Shown: piece after piece, positions 1 through 10,491 of the stretch | Numbering within the stretch: position 1 is the stretch's first letter | Layout of the letters: every line of letters begins with the position of its first letter | Origin: Hysterangium stoloniferum | Taxonomy: Eukaryota; Basidiomycota; Agaricomycetes; Hysterangiales; Hysterangiaceae | Reading direction: 5' to 3' | NCBI GenBank assembly: GCA_015178975.1 | Contig: WHVD01000034.1 | Span: 1-64,000, forward strand | DNA length: 64,000 nt | Translations under genes and position numbers: made by a program | The notes under the pieces: model-generated | What the model was told of the DNA's origin: nothing | The model's input: only the letters and a program-made list of their open reading frames with translations | Database searches by the model: none

Positions 1-21
1 TTCACGACTGATTTCCGAACG

Positions 22-927
22 TCATTCCCAGTATCGAGCGTCTGCGTTTTGGGCTTTCAGGCACATGAGAGGGAGGGTTTTCGGCTTGCTGGTCTCTCCT
101 TTGGAAACTTCGTCTTTGAGGCGAGACGGAAGGCCGGAGTAAAACTGGTAGCGGAGGGCCAAATCGCCCCAGTCGCAACGCGTGGCGAGGTTGTTGAACT
201 GGACGATATAATCGGTGATGCGCTGAGTGTCTTTCATTTTGAGATTAGAAAGCGCGGTTTCGGTATCGCCGGTTTGGTCATAGGGACCGAAGTTGGTTTC
301 GAGTTCCTCGACAAAGGCATCCCAATCGTGGAGCCAATCGGGGTCTTCGGAGGTGAGGCCAGAAAATGCAGGTTCAAACCAGGCTGCTGCGGAATCCTTA
401 AGGTAAGAGAGTGCGAAGTTTACCTTTCGGTCATCCGTTGCGAATGCAGCCGGGTGGTCCCGAAAGTTGAATCGACATTGCATAAGAAATGTCGGCAATT
501 TCTTCGGGTTTGAGCCAGTAAATGGCTCAGGTTTGTTGACTCGGGTTTGCCCAGGTTCCTTTTCCTTGATATTGTTTTTGAGGAATTCATTAAGGGATCC
601 TAGAGTACCTGAAAACAATTCCCGTGTCTCTTCAGGGTCGAGAGCCGGTTTCTTTTTCATGGATTTCTTGGAACCACTAGCCTGAGGTTGGTCGCCATCC
701 TCGGGTTCGTGTTCCGAAACTGGTTGATTGTTAATCTCCTCAGTTGCTTCGGGATCGGTTGCTTCAGTTACTTCTTCAGCATCGCCGGTAATCTCCACAA
801 AGTGAGATTCTTCGGAGGTTTCTGGTAGCGGAGTTCTCTGAGTAGCTCGGGCTGTATACAGAAAAGGAGACTTGAGAGTGGAAGATTCTGCTTTGCCGCT
901 AGGCTTGGCATTTCTTCTCGGAGGCAT
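22..927 (-). pseudogene. Gag of Ty3/Gypsy element A, ended by an in-frame TGA
   Basis: This is a 301-residue Gag capsid-type protein. The first 110 residues are low-complexity and acidic, rich in Ser, Glu and Thr. A Retrotrans_gag core follows from about residue 130, with KPEPFTGSNPKKLPTFL, an AAAWFEPAF segment and a LETNFGP segment. The start is ATG at 927, just inside the 5' LTR. Translation stops after NADARYWE at a TGA. Beyond it, in the same frame, the reading continues toward position 1 as RSEISRE, so the stop probably replaced an Arg codon (CGA to TGA) rather than being the natural end. The zinc knuckle and pol are outside the window. Family assignment is firm; the claim that the stop is a mutation is inference. 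Confidence 0.8.
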
Positions 928-964
928 GATTAACGGAAAATGCGAGTGTGAAATCAGAATATAC

Positions 965-1684
965 TGTTAAGAACTGGAAACTGACTAATGTTGGTGGCCA
1001 ACAGGGACCGATCGGAAGGACTTAGCTTCAGCTTATGTGCTGCGCCCTCGCAAATATCCGTAGGTTGTCCTTAAATTTCAGGCGGGTGAAGACCAATCCT
1101 AGCAAGTACCTTTCGGTGTGATACCAATCGGAATCGAAGGACAAGTTGAGCGTCGGGCCAAGGGGTCGGGGCCGGAAGTGGGCGAGCGCACGCGAAGGCG
1201 GATGGGGGGATTCTGAGTATGAGACTGATACAGGCGTATGAGGGTATTCTGAGTCGATATTCTGATTGCCTAGTAACTACAACTACAGCGGGTTCATATA
1301 CAAGTAACAGGCATCTGGAAAATACTAATGGGGAGAAGGGCGGAACACGGTATTAACAATAAGCTTGACTAGGAACGGGAAGTTTATGATTAGTTCGGAG
1401 GCCGATGATAACCGAGAGCAGGATTACGATAAAAGGAAATAGTTCAAGGACTACAAATATAGATAGACATATGCGAAACATAAGATTGAACGGATCAACA
1501 TAATAAAGGGGACGTATCAAAGTTTGACCAGACAATACGAGTTGTTTTGACGTGGGCGTAAACGGAGTTTGATCTTCGTGAAAACATTCATCAGCTTCGG
1601 GGCCAATGGTTTCCGAGAGGGTGACTTGTCGTTGACAAGTGGTGATAACCTCGGGACCGATAGGGTTGCGACACAGTCGTAACA
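965..1684 (-). repeat. 5' LTR of element A (720 bp)
   Basis: Read on the minus strand the repeat starts TGTTACGACTG and ends TTAACA. It aligns with the 747-bp solo LTR at 55398-56144 along its length. Near its 3' end it carries the shared LTR motif (plus-strand form GGACTTAGCTTCAGCTTAT) found in eight LTRs here. The flank at 1685-1689 is AGACT; the matching flank is outside the window. Confidence 0.8.
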
Positions 1685-1899
1685 AGACTCCCTAGACTCC
1701 CTAGATCTATAGTAAGCTTTGATACCAACTAGTAAATAGGGATCTTGCGATAGTCTAGCCAAGTCTAGCTGAGCTAGCTAGCTCTAGGCAATATAGACAG
1801 CATACTTACTGATCTTCCCACTTCCCTAATGTTCGTCCCCTGACTACAACTGACTTGACCATCTGAACCAAATCTTCTGTGGATAGGTACATCCCACAT
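1685..1899. other. Short gap right of the element A LTR
   Basis: No gene is seen. It contains a small imperfect tandem of a GACTCCCTA unit next to the LTR end and AGCTAGCTAGCT-type simple sequence. Confidence 0.5.
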
Positions 1900-2460
1900 T
1901 GGTTCTCATCACATGAGATTGCATGCAACAGTCATCAGCTCAACTTAGTTCCTCTATTGTCAGGACACTTTTTTGTTCACCCCTCACTTTTTGTCTGGAC
2001 ATCTCACAGTTAACTAGGGTATGCTCCATTAATTCTTAAAAAAGTCATCTAGTCTTATATTCTGGTTCACCATTGATCCAGGATTTAAAAGGCATTAAGC
2101 AGCAGTCTTCAGTGGTAGATCTTGGTGGTCCTACTTGTTTGCTTGGTCCATGTGGACAGTCATCTTTCTCTTATGTAGGAGCCTCATTATCCAATTCTCT
2201 GCCTCCATTTTGGCTTCCTCTACAAGCCTGTCTATCTCAGGTTTTTACCACACCAGTTTCTTTTCCAGGATTCCCTGGTACACTTGAGCTTGCATTGAGT
2301 GACTCGAGTGTGTCCCCTCTGTTTTTGGCTCCTCTCTCATACCATCAACAAGCTGCTGCCATGCATATCTCCCCACCAGCTAGTGGAAGCCTGTCATCTT
2401 ATAGGCTCACTGGGTCTGGGTCACACAGGTTGTTAGGACCACAGTGTATTGCTCAATGAA
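1900..2460 (-). pseudogene. Decayed non-LTR retrotransposon fragment (RNase H to C-terminal region)
   Basis: Read on the minus strand, broken frames give phrases such as MQAQVYQGI, EKKLVW, KPEIDRLVEEAK and MEHTLVNCEMSRQK. These resemble the linker and C-terminal zinc-like segment that follow RNase H in basidiomycete LINE-like reverse transcriptases (an EHIL.EC.xPGQ-type motif). Several stops and frame changes interrupt it, so it is not functional. The longest plus-strand open frame here (2073-2459) looks like a shadow of this. The assignment rests on remembered family appearance, not on an alignment. Confidence 0.4.
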
Positions 2461-4640
2461 CTAGCAAACAGTCTACATGGTGGGCAGTGTATGGTAAGGT
2501 AAGAGAAACAAAACTCCTTAGGCTATACTGTGATCACATGCTAATTGGAACCAAAAGGGAAGACAAAAGGTGAATGCAACAAAAGGTGAACACAAACAAT
2601 AGTGAATGTGTAAGACTGGGGACTGTTAAGTTTTCGGTGGCGCTGTTCTTAGACCGTATAACTTTCCATTTGTCTGAGTAGGTGACAGTTAACTCGTTGT
2701 AAACGGATGAGTACTACTGTACATGACTCATCCTTATATAACCTAGTAACCCGCTTACTAATACCCCTGTATGGTTTGAGTCCTTGCCGCGAATTCCCAA
2801 AAGTTAATGGGGACCAGGCTTACAGCTAGCTTGTCAGTGGTATCGTTTCCCACGTCGCCCCTGTCCCTTCATCTAAATAAACATGGTCTTTAGCCTTCTC
2901 AGACTCAGTGAGGCTACCGTTCCTTTCAGCATTTCAGCATTCATAGTTCCTATCCGTCCTTCCAATTTTTCCTAGATTATTTGTCAGCCCTTAGTCAGTA
3001 AATCTATGACGTTGCGAGTTCGAGTCCATCATAAGTTACAAATTACTGGGGTTTTCCCGGGCTAGGAATGCTGGAATGCTAGGATAAGCAATGCTGCTAT
3101 ATTTTCCAGTGTCACTTTTGTTGAAACAATGCGGCAAACTCATTGATATGTTTCCAGTGGGTCGTCATGCCCGTACCATATGTGACTTCTAGCCACGGTT
3201 TCGTCTCCACCCCTCCTGCACGACCCGTCTGTATATGCTATGATTTTTTCATCCACTATCTCGTCTTCTGCGTTTTATCTCGTTGATTACGACATTGGGC
3301 TTGGCGCACATTTCACTAGTACCCTGAAGCCGCATCTGTCGTTAAGCCGGTTGAAAGCCGGGTTTTTTTTTGCACCCTTCCTGCTTATCCTCAAGTGTGT
3401 GCTACATAAAACCTGGTCATGGGCCTACCACATTAATTTAGACTTCATTCTTAATAAACTATTCTGCTTGTAAACAATACAGTAATACCAGAACCTACCA
3501 TAATTTCATGTAGAAACTACTCTGCGCATGAAAAAAAGTTTCTGTGACGAAAGCCACTGGCATGAGATACTTCAATTCTATTATGTGCAGGCTCACTTCA
3601 TCATGGTCAATTCTTGCAGGCGATAGTAGTACCATCACAACATTATGCGCCATATTGCCAACCTAGGCCGCTGTCTACGAGGAGGACGGGGCAAAGCAGC
3701 GGTTAAAATCAATTTCAAAATATCCGGGTTGATACCCGGGAGTCCTTTGCTCGGAGATCTACATTTCGGCGCCTTGGGTCCCTTACGAGCAACCGTTCTG
3801 TCCCATACGCAACGGCTCAGTAGCCGGTCTTTTCTGTTGCCCAGGGTGAGGCTCGTTTGCTTTAAGTATCTGGGTTCTCTTGATACAGTGATTATTCAAA
3901 ACTACCACTTTTCTTTTGGGTCCATGGCAGCGGCGGCTACGCTAGCAATCAAATGTACTGTGAGCTTTACAATCATATGAAAAAACCCTAACTCTAAAAA
4001 AATCTTGGGATCCTTAGCAGAGGCTTGTTTATAGACTCCACAACTGCCAATCAGATACTTAAAAGAGTTAAAGTCATCTAAGGATCCAAGCAATGATTGG
4101 TGTAGTCTATATAGAATAAGCCTCTACTCAGGATCTTAAAATATTTTGGACCTGGGCTTTTTCCTGTGAATAGTTTTGAGTCGTGTAACATGATTGATAA
4201 CTGTTGTGAATATAGATAAGAAAATTGTGTGGTGGGAATAACTTGTAAATTGAGATCAACTCTGTCTATGTGAATTTTAAAAGGGGTTAGGTATAAAATT
4301 GAAGTGGTGATATCTTTAGGAAGGAATTATGTGTAAATGCAATAGAATCTTGAAATCAGAGGGTCGGCTGAAATGACCGCTTCTGGTACATGGTGTACCC
4401 AGTCTCACCCTGTACAGGTTCCGCTGAGTAACGTAGTCCTTCAGGTGGAGATTTTGCAAAGTGGAACCCATGATTAGTATGAGTAATATTCTCCCCGAAA
4501 TCTACCTCTCCTTAAGCTAGCAGTAAATACGGTGTATCCTTGATAACTAACGGTCCGGGCTACTCCGGGTAATCGGAATAAATTTGAGACAAAAGATCGA
4601 TATGAACGCTCCTCTACGGCCCCCTCACCTCAGAGCGCCC
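2461..4640. other. Intergenic stretch without a supported gene
   Basis: I find no open frame with recognisable protein character and no repeat matching elsewhere in the window. A B-box-like GTTCGAGTC near 3012 was considered and rejected as a tRNA. The sequence is AT-rich with scattered short inverted repeats. Confidence 0.4.
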
Positions 4641-4908
4641 CTTACCCTCGTCGGTGGGCCAAGCCTGCTATATCTAGTGAAAGTGCATCCCGGCAATGTC
4701 CATACAACCCCCAATTTTAATACAGAAAGTCGGAGTTACGCCTTTCTATTGGTCAATACCAAATGGAGATATGACGTTACAGAGCTGACGTACATTTACT
4801 ACCTTCAGATCGTAATAGATATACCAATATAGCTTATAAGATTAATGTCTGAGTCTCTAAAATGTCCATACAATTCTCATACTTACTCCTGCAGCGTTCA
4901 ACATCAAC

Positions 4909-6061
4909 ATGGAAAGCAGCAGCAATGTCACGCAAATCGACCAGTCCTCACATCCTCCTACTACCCCTCCGCACAATCCTCAAGCACAGGATTATCCGTC
5001 AGACTCCAAAGACATCTTAGTAGAAAACAACTCTCCGGTCACCCACTCCAATCCCGATGGATACGCACCTCGTATTCCGCCTCCCGCACAGACCGCGTAT
5101 TATCCATCTCAACAACCGCCATCGGGATCCCCAGCACCCCCACACCCCATCGTTGACCAACGTTCTCCAGGACCTCTGACGGGACCTTCATCCTCGAGTT
5201 CTGGGTCTGGCTTTACTTCGATGTTCAATCAGAGGGATCCTCTGAACCCGACACCAATGTCGTTCTCCCGCCCCTTACCTCCCCACCTTCAACAGGGTCC
5301 TCCCGGGATTATTCCGCCTGCGTTTACACCGTTTCCGCCCATGCAACTTTTCAGCCAAGGAAAGACGCTTAGTAAGGGATTCCCTATTCTTCTTCCGACG
5401 TGTCCTGTTCCGGTGCACCCGTTCGCACAACGAGACGTCCAGGAGGGAGACTGGACGAGGTGACCAGTTATTGTGAAGCCAGCCGGGCGCGGTGATACTA
5501 ATCCAGTTTATTTCCATAGGTTTTTGGAGGATTTACAGATTCGGGGCCGTCTCACGGGCCGCCAACGAATCACGTCTATTGCTGTCCCCCTCGCCTTGAA
5601 TGTTGGATTTATAGGCGGTTACTTTCTCTCCCGTGGCATCGAAAGGCATATGAAGCGCAAGAAGAGCAAACCTGTCGGTGAATTGGTGGACATCTGGAAC
5701 GAGGTATGTTTGTAGCCTGTCTTTATTAAATGAACTGTTGCATAACACAGTTATTCTATCCCAGAACTTCTTCCATAGTCGGCGGATTCACGTAATTCTT
5801 GCTCGTGGTCCTGAAAATTTCAGTGGTAATGTTGATGGCCCTGCTCCCGATTACCAAGGGCAGCGCTCCCGACGCGGGTCGTCCTCGTCCTCGTCCTCGT
5901 CCTCCAGTGATGATGAAGGTGGTGACAAACAAGAGAACGGTGGACGGAAAAGAGAGAAAAGAGCGGACGGACGGGAGAAAGGACAAGAGCGTAAGGAGAA
6001 GAAGAGTGAAAAGAAACAGTCGAAGCGTGAAAAATATCGTTTGGTGATTCTTAGCACTTGA
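4909..6061 (+). CDS. Pro/Ser-rich protein with one hydrophobic segment, paralog 1 (unknown function)
   Basis: I do not recognise a named family. Three exons fit exactly: 4909-5459, 5520-5703 and 5765-6061, with GTGACC and GTATGT donors and CATAG and CCCAG acceptors, giving 343 residues. Residues 1-180 are rich in Pro, Ser and Gln and look disordered. From about 184 a conserved core follows: FLEDLQIRGRLTG, then a hydrophobic stretch (about 20 residues ending GGYFLSRGIE), then a basic patch (RHMKRKK), then PVGELVDIWNE and FFHSRRIHVILA. Next come ten Ser codons, an acidic DDEGGD patch and a Lys/Arg-rich tail. The start is supported because both paralogs share TTCAACATCAACATG. The layout suggests a membrane-anchored protein with a charged tail, which is inference. 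Relative to paralog 2 it lacks about 25 residues around position 50. Confidence 0.75.
5879..5908 (+). repeat. Serine-codon microsatellite (10 codons) in paralog 1
   Basis: Alternating TCG/TCC codons encode a run of Ser near the C-terminus. The equivalent tract in paralog 2 is twice as long, so the tract expanded or shrank after duplication. Confidence 0.8.
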
Positions 6062-6280
6062 AGACATGATGGACGTCTTGATTCCCAAGGAATATGAGCG
6101 GTAATATACCATTGCCCAATATAATATGCCAGATGCGGAATTGTACTGAAAGGAAGCAAAACTGAGAGGTTTTCACTTTGACATAACGAAAGAAGCCAAC
6201 GTCGCGTGAAAATCATGTAAAATGCTAATGGTTTACTTTCAAAGGCCATGGGGATGTTCGGCTGTTGTGTTTACGCGTGT

Positions 6281-6865
6281 TCGATGGCTTCGTACACTGT
6301 ACGTAAAATTAGTTACATTTTGAGCTGTACCGGTTATAAATATATAAAACTCACAGGTTTCGCTCACAGAGTGATAAGTGTACTGGCGGAAATATCGATA
6401 GGAGAAGAACGCAATGATGGCAAATATCTAAGAATTGTCAGAAGAGTACAAAATGACAATACAGCATTATCAGGCGTACTGGGGGCGCGTACAAAATGCG
6501 AATCGTTTTTGACAGGTATCATCGGACGTTTGTACGCAATTACATGGTTATGAATGTGACTAACACTTGTTTTTGCTCAGTTGGTACGCGGTAGTCCCCT
6601 AAGGATGGCAAAATTCAAGTAGCTTGGCAAATCAGGTCCTGAGTATAATATAACACACATGGCATGGCTCATAACACTATAGAAGGTTATAAACGTGGTC
6701 AAAATTGCACATCCTCCAGCCACGGCTCATCCAATACGATGTTGATCCCGGGTGGATGCCGTCTTACACCGGACAATGTTAATACACAACAGTAATGACA
6801 CGAACTCTTATACGCACTTTACTCTAGAATCTAGACCAATTGATCCTCCTGTAAGATTTAATACT
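6281..6865 (-). pseudogene. Truncated 5' copy of the TMEM184/OSTalpha-like gene
   Basis: On the minus strand this matches the first part of the gene at 10492-12593. Sequence corresponding to exons 2-5 and the first bases of exon 6 is recognisable (NYRVP, IFAIIAFFSYRYF, VYEAI). The part matching exon 1 has TAG triplets where the intact copy has sense codons. The reading breaks off at about 6281, exactly where copy 1 of the duplication has lost the rest of the gene. No functional product is expected. Confidence 0.75.
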
Positions 6866-8339
6866 GGGTAATGAATATGTATCTCAGTATTTGTAACGCG
6901 TAGCGAAATCTAGATAGCTATATGGATTTGCCTAGATAATGAATATGTATCTAATACGTACTTTATGAGTACTTTAAAAGACAAGGCGGTTCTCATCTCT
7001 GTATTTGTAGCGTAGTAGAATATATTAGAATCTTTTTATGGGAGAAAGGGAAAAGGAGGAGTGTCATGAGCCTTTGTTCTTGACCGGTAGCTCATAGACT
7101 ATTACGCGCCTGCTATTTCAACAACTTCTGGAAGAATATAGGGTATAAATCTGAAGCAATGAGGGCCACTACTGGTACTGGATGTATATTGAAGTATATA
7201 GTCATAAAGCAATAATAAGTATTGGACAGATTGATGCAAAGAGAGAACTACCTTATTTCATGTCATGTGTGTAAACAGTACGATGTCTCAGGATCGGCTT
7301 CCCTGAATAGTATACACCGTTCCCAATTTGAACCTAGCGGGAGCCGGGAGGAATGGAAAATACCGAACCGTTATATCAAGAGTCTGGCAATCTGGGTGAA
7401 AATCACTGACACAATGGTGATTGGCAGCATAACATGCACACCTTCAAATATTCCACAAAACTAGGGTTTTGGGTCTATCTCACATATACACCACAATGAT
7501 TTTTTGATGCCTTTGAGGATAGTTTGAACAATAACTGTGGACAATTGCTAACCTGACCTTGACACTGGTAGCGTCTGCGACGTAGCAATCGTTGTTGCAA
7601 AGGAAGAAGACGGCGTGTCATGAATATAGTAGTGTTTATCTTAATGTATCAGCTCTGAAGCCTAATATGTGTAACATTACTTCCAATTGCCTCAGTCACA
7701 TGTTTCGCTGTAATGATTCCATCTGCGCTTTATGGTCAGTGGAAGTCTATACACTCATTAGCAGTTCGTCCTGGTTTAACTACGGGCGTGACCCTTTTGT
7801 TTTGCTATCATCATTTTCACCTGAGAAAGCCCCAAATCCGAAAGCTTTTCGGATCCTGTTGTACGTGCTGTACGTGCTGTACGTTATGCTGCCAATCACA
7901 ATTTAGATCCTCAAACATGTTAACAGTAGTCTTAATAATGTAGTAACTCAGCGTCCATAATCAATTGGGTGAGCCTAGTGAGTAGTTTATGAAGTGAAAA
8001 TTTCCAACAGAGCAACCGATCATAGCGTGCGAAAATAAATTATGGCGAGTCTCAGTGTGATTTCGCTATCAAAACCCCGACTAGTAGGGCTATATTAGGA
8101 GTGCCTGATTTTACTATGCGGTGTCTTGATTCTCAACAAAACGAGCTAATGTCGGTTGAAGATCTGAAAGGGTTTAGCGGTTGCGGAGTGTTAACCAACT
8201 TTAAACCCTTTAAGGATGTGATGTCTACAAAGGATCGACAAGTCTGTCGGGCACTGCCACGCTGCACCGCCAGTTAGCTGTGTCTCTTTCGGAGCAAAAA
8301 TACTGCGCATGCTGCGAACACGGCCCGAGTCTGCCCCGT
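6866..8339. other. Gap between duplication copies, no supported gene
   Basis: Small open frames exist but none looks like protein. A TACGTGC-type triple repeat near 7861-7885 (TGTACGTGC) is the only local pattern noted. I see nothing else to annotate. Confidence 0.4.
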
Positions 8340-8569
8340 GACATCGCATCCCGACAATCTCTACACGATCCCTAGTTTTAATACAGAAAGCCGGAAATCC
8401 GCAGACACTTTATTCGTTTGTAGACGCTCATCATGAGGGTCACGGTTAATAATTATGCCTTAGTCAATGCCGAACCAATGGAAATATGTAAGCGATGATA
8501 CTGCGGAGTTAATGTCCACATAACCAGTGTTTACTGTCCCTGCAGATCGTCTGTGATCGAGCGAAAATA

Positions 8570-8582
8570 GATATATATATAC
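8570..8582 (+). promoter_or_regulatory. Possible TATA element of paralog 2
   Basis: A GATATATATATA run lies about 45-55 bp before the ATG at 8627. Paralog 1 has only a weaker TATA-like stretch (GATATACCAATATAG) in the matching position. This rests on sequence alone. Confidence 0.3.
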
Positions 8583-8626
8583 CGACTCTCGTCCGTATAC
8601 TTCCTTCTACTACCTTCAACATCAAC

Positions 8627-9920
8627 ATGCAGAGCAACAACCCGTTTAGAAATACCGTGCAGCTCGACCCGGCCTCACAGATTCCAACTGCCTCTCCTTA
8701 CACTCCTCAACCACAAAATTATCCATCAGACTCCAAAGACAACTTGCTAAATGACAACTCTCCGGCTACCTTCTCCAATGCCGATGGATATGCCAATTAT
8801 CAAGAAAGTTCCCGTGCTCTTCCCTCTGTCGATCGAGATTTAGAATACCACCCGCCCCCCTCGTATTCCTATGAAGCACCTCCTTTCTCATCTCCTTCAC
8901 AGACCCCATATTATCCACCTCAACAACCGCCATCGGGATCCCCAACGCCCTCACACCCCATCGTTGACCAGCATTCTTCAGGACCTATGGCGGGCCCTTC
9001 ATCCTCGCGCTCTGGGCCTGGCTTGGGCTCTACGTTCAATCACAGAGATCCTCTGAACCCGCCACCAATGTCCTTTTCCCGCCCCTTACCTATCCATCTT
9101 CACCAGGGTCCCCCTCCGGGGGCTATTGTGCCTGCGTTTGCACCGTTTCCGCCCATGCGACTGTTCAGCCACGGAGAGACGCTCGATAAAGGATTTCCCG
9201 TTCTTCTCCCGGCGTGTTCTGTTCCGGTGCACCCGTTCTCGCAACGAGACGTCCAGGAGGGTGATTGGACAAGGTGATTGGTTGTTGGAAGCCAGCCGCG
9301 CATGGTGGTGCTAATCTCGTTTATTTTTTTTTTATAGATTTCTGGAAGACTTGCAGATTCGCGGTCGTCTCACGGGTGGGGAGCGAGTCGTGTCTAATGG
9401 TCTTCCGCTCACCATGTCTGTTGGCTTTATAGGTGGTTTGCTTCTCACTCGTGGCATAGAAAAGAAAATGAAGCGCAAAAAGAACGGACCTGTTGGTGAA
9501 CTGGTGGACATCTGGAACGAGGTATGCTTGCAGCCCTTTTATTATATGCACTGTTACATAACACATTTATTTCAGCACTTCTTCCATAGTCGCCGGATGC
9601 ACGTAATTCTTGCTCATGGCCCTGAAAATATCAGTGGTGATGTTGATGGCCCTGCTCCCGATTACCAAGGGCAGCACTCCCGACGCGGGTCGTCCTCGTC
9701 TTCATCCTCCTCGTCCTCCTCCTCGTCCTCCTCCTCGTCCTCCTCCAGCGGTGATGAACATGGTCGATATAACAAACACAGCAGAAAAAAAGAGCGTCGT
9801 GAACGGATAGCAGAGAAAAGAGCAGATAGACGGGAGAGAAGACAGGAGCGTAGGAAGAGGAGGAGTGAAAAGAAACAGTCGAGGCATCAAAAATATCGTT
9901 TGGTGATTCTTAGCATTTGA
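8627..9920 (+). CDS. Pro/Ser-rich protein with one hydrophobic segment, paralog 2 (unknown function)
   Basis: Three exons at 8627-9273, 9338-9521 and 9576-9920 give 391 residues. Intron positions and phases match paralog 1 exactly, and exon 2 is 184 nt in both. The N-terminal 215 residues are Pro/Ser/Gln-rich. The core has FLEDLQIRGRLTGGERV, a hydrophobic stretch ending GGLLLTRGIE, a basic KKMKRKK patch, PVGELVDIWNE and FFHSRRMHVILAHGP. A run of 20 Ser codons, then a Lys/Arg-rich tail ending QKYRLVILSI, completes the protein. Preservation of frame and splice sites in both copies suggests both are or were recently functional. The gene is convergent with the TMEM184-like gene (stop at 10492). 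Function is unknown; a single-pass membrane protein is possible. Confidence 0.78.
9690..9749 (+). repeat. Expanded serine-codon microsatellite (20 codons) in paralog 2
   Basis: A TCC/TCG repeat in frame encodes 20 Ser residues, against 10 in paralog 1. It is the main length difference in the last exons of the two genes and is expected to vary in length between strains. Confidence 0.8.
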
Positions 9921-10491
9921 GGACATGATGGACTCCCCTTGATTTTCAAGGAATATGCGCGGTAATATACTATTGTCCAATATATAACACTCCAGATGCG
10001 GAACTAAAAAGGAAGCAGTATTTCCACCTTGATATGATGATAGAAGTCAACGTCGTGTCGCGTGAAAATTATGTACAATGCCGATGGTTTGCCTACGGAG
10101 ATGCTCGGCTGTTGTGTTCACGTGTGTTTCTTGTTGTCAGGAGGGTTACATTCGATTAACTGTTTGACTCGGATTTAAGTGTGATGCCCTTACCTTCTAC
10201 CAGTAAAGTTATTTTTAAAAAACACTTGAAAGTTTCTTATAATGATATCTTGAAGTATTTATGCTATATTATGTTATGATACAACATCTCGGCAGCTGTA
10301 AGTCCAGTACAGGTCGAGAGATATTGATGCTTAAATATGATGGGTGTCTGTCTCATACACCGCCTCCTTCTATACCACTTCCTCGCCTCTCTCCAATTCT
10401 GTGTATCATCCCAAAGGAGTGCACATCCACAGTAACCTTGCCGGCCCAGTCGTCTAAAAATGATCATATCTCATGTAGCGCCACGTTTTTC

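Larger units (their letters stand above)
1..1684 (-). mobile_element. Ty3/Gypsy element A, 5' part (LTR plus gag), cut by window edge
   Basis: This LTR retrotransposon is read on the minus strand. Its 5' LTR (965-1684) lies only 37 bp before the Gag start codon at 927, and the rest of the element would lie left of the window. The same LTR family, in the opposite orientation, forms the solo LTR at 55398-56144, which fixes both ends (TGTTAC... to ...TTAACA). The short LTR-to-gag leader would contain the primer-binding site, but I cannot match it to a tRNA. Confidence 0.8.
4650..6865 (+). repeat. Segmental duplication, copy 1
   Basis: This block matches 8340-12570 in order: an upstream region (AATTTTAATACAGAAAG shared with 8370-8390), a Pro/Ser-rich gene, its 3' flank, and the 5' part of a TMEM184-like gene read on the minus strand. 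Compared with copy 2 it lacks the sequence corresponding to about 10129-11991. The break lies near 6280, where the gene 3' flank joins directly to the inside of TMEM184 exon 6. Further out the similarity fades. Confidence 0.75.

Noticed and set aside
2073..2459. 128-residue plus-strand open frame
   Set aside because: It lies opposite a decayed LINE-like reading with better protein character and has no family features.
2995..3035. Possible tRNA 3' half (GTTCGAGTC B-box)
   Set aside because: The bases around the loop do not form a T-stem, and no A-box or acceptor stem could be paired upstream.
9702..9980. Gly/Arg-rich minus-strand open frame over the Ser repeat
   Set aside because: It is the complement of the TCC/TCG microsatellite and adjoining exon of paralog 2.
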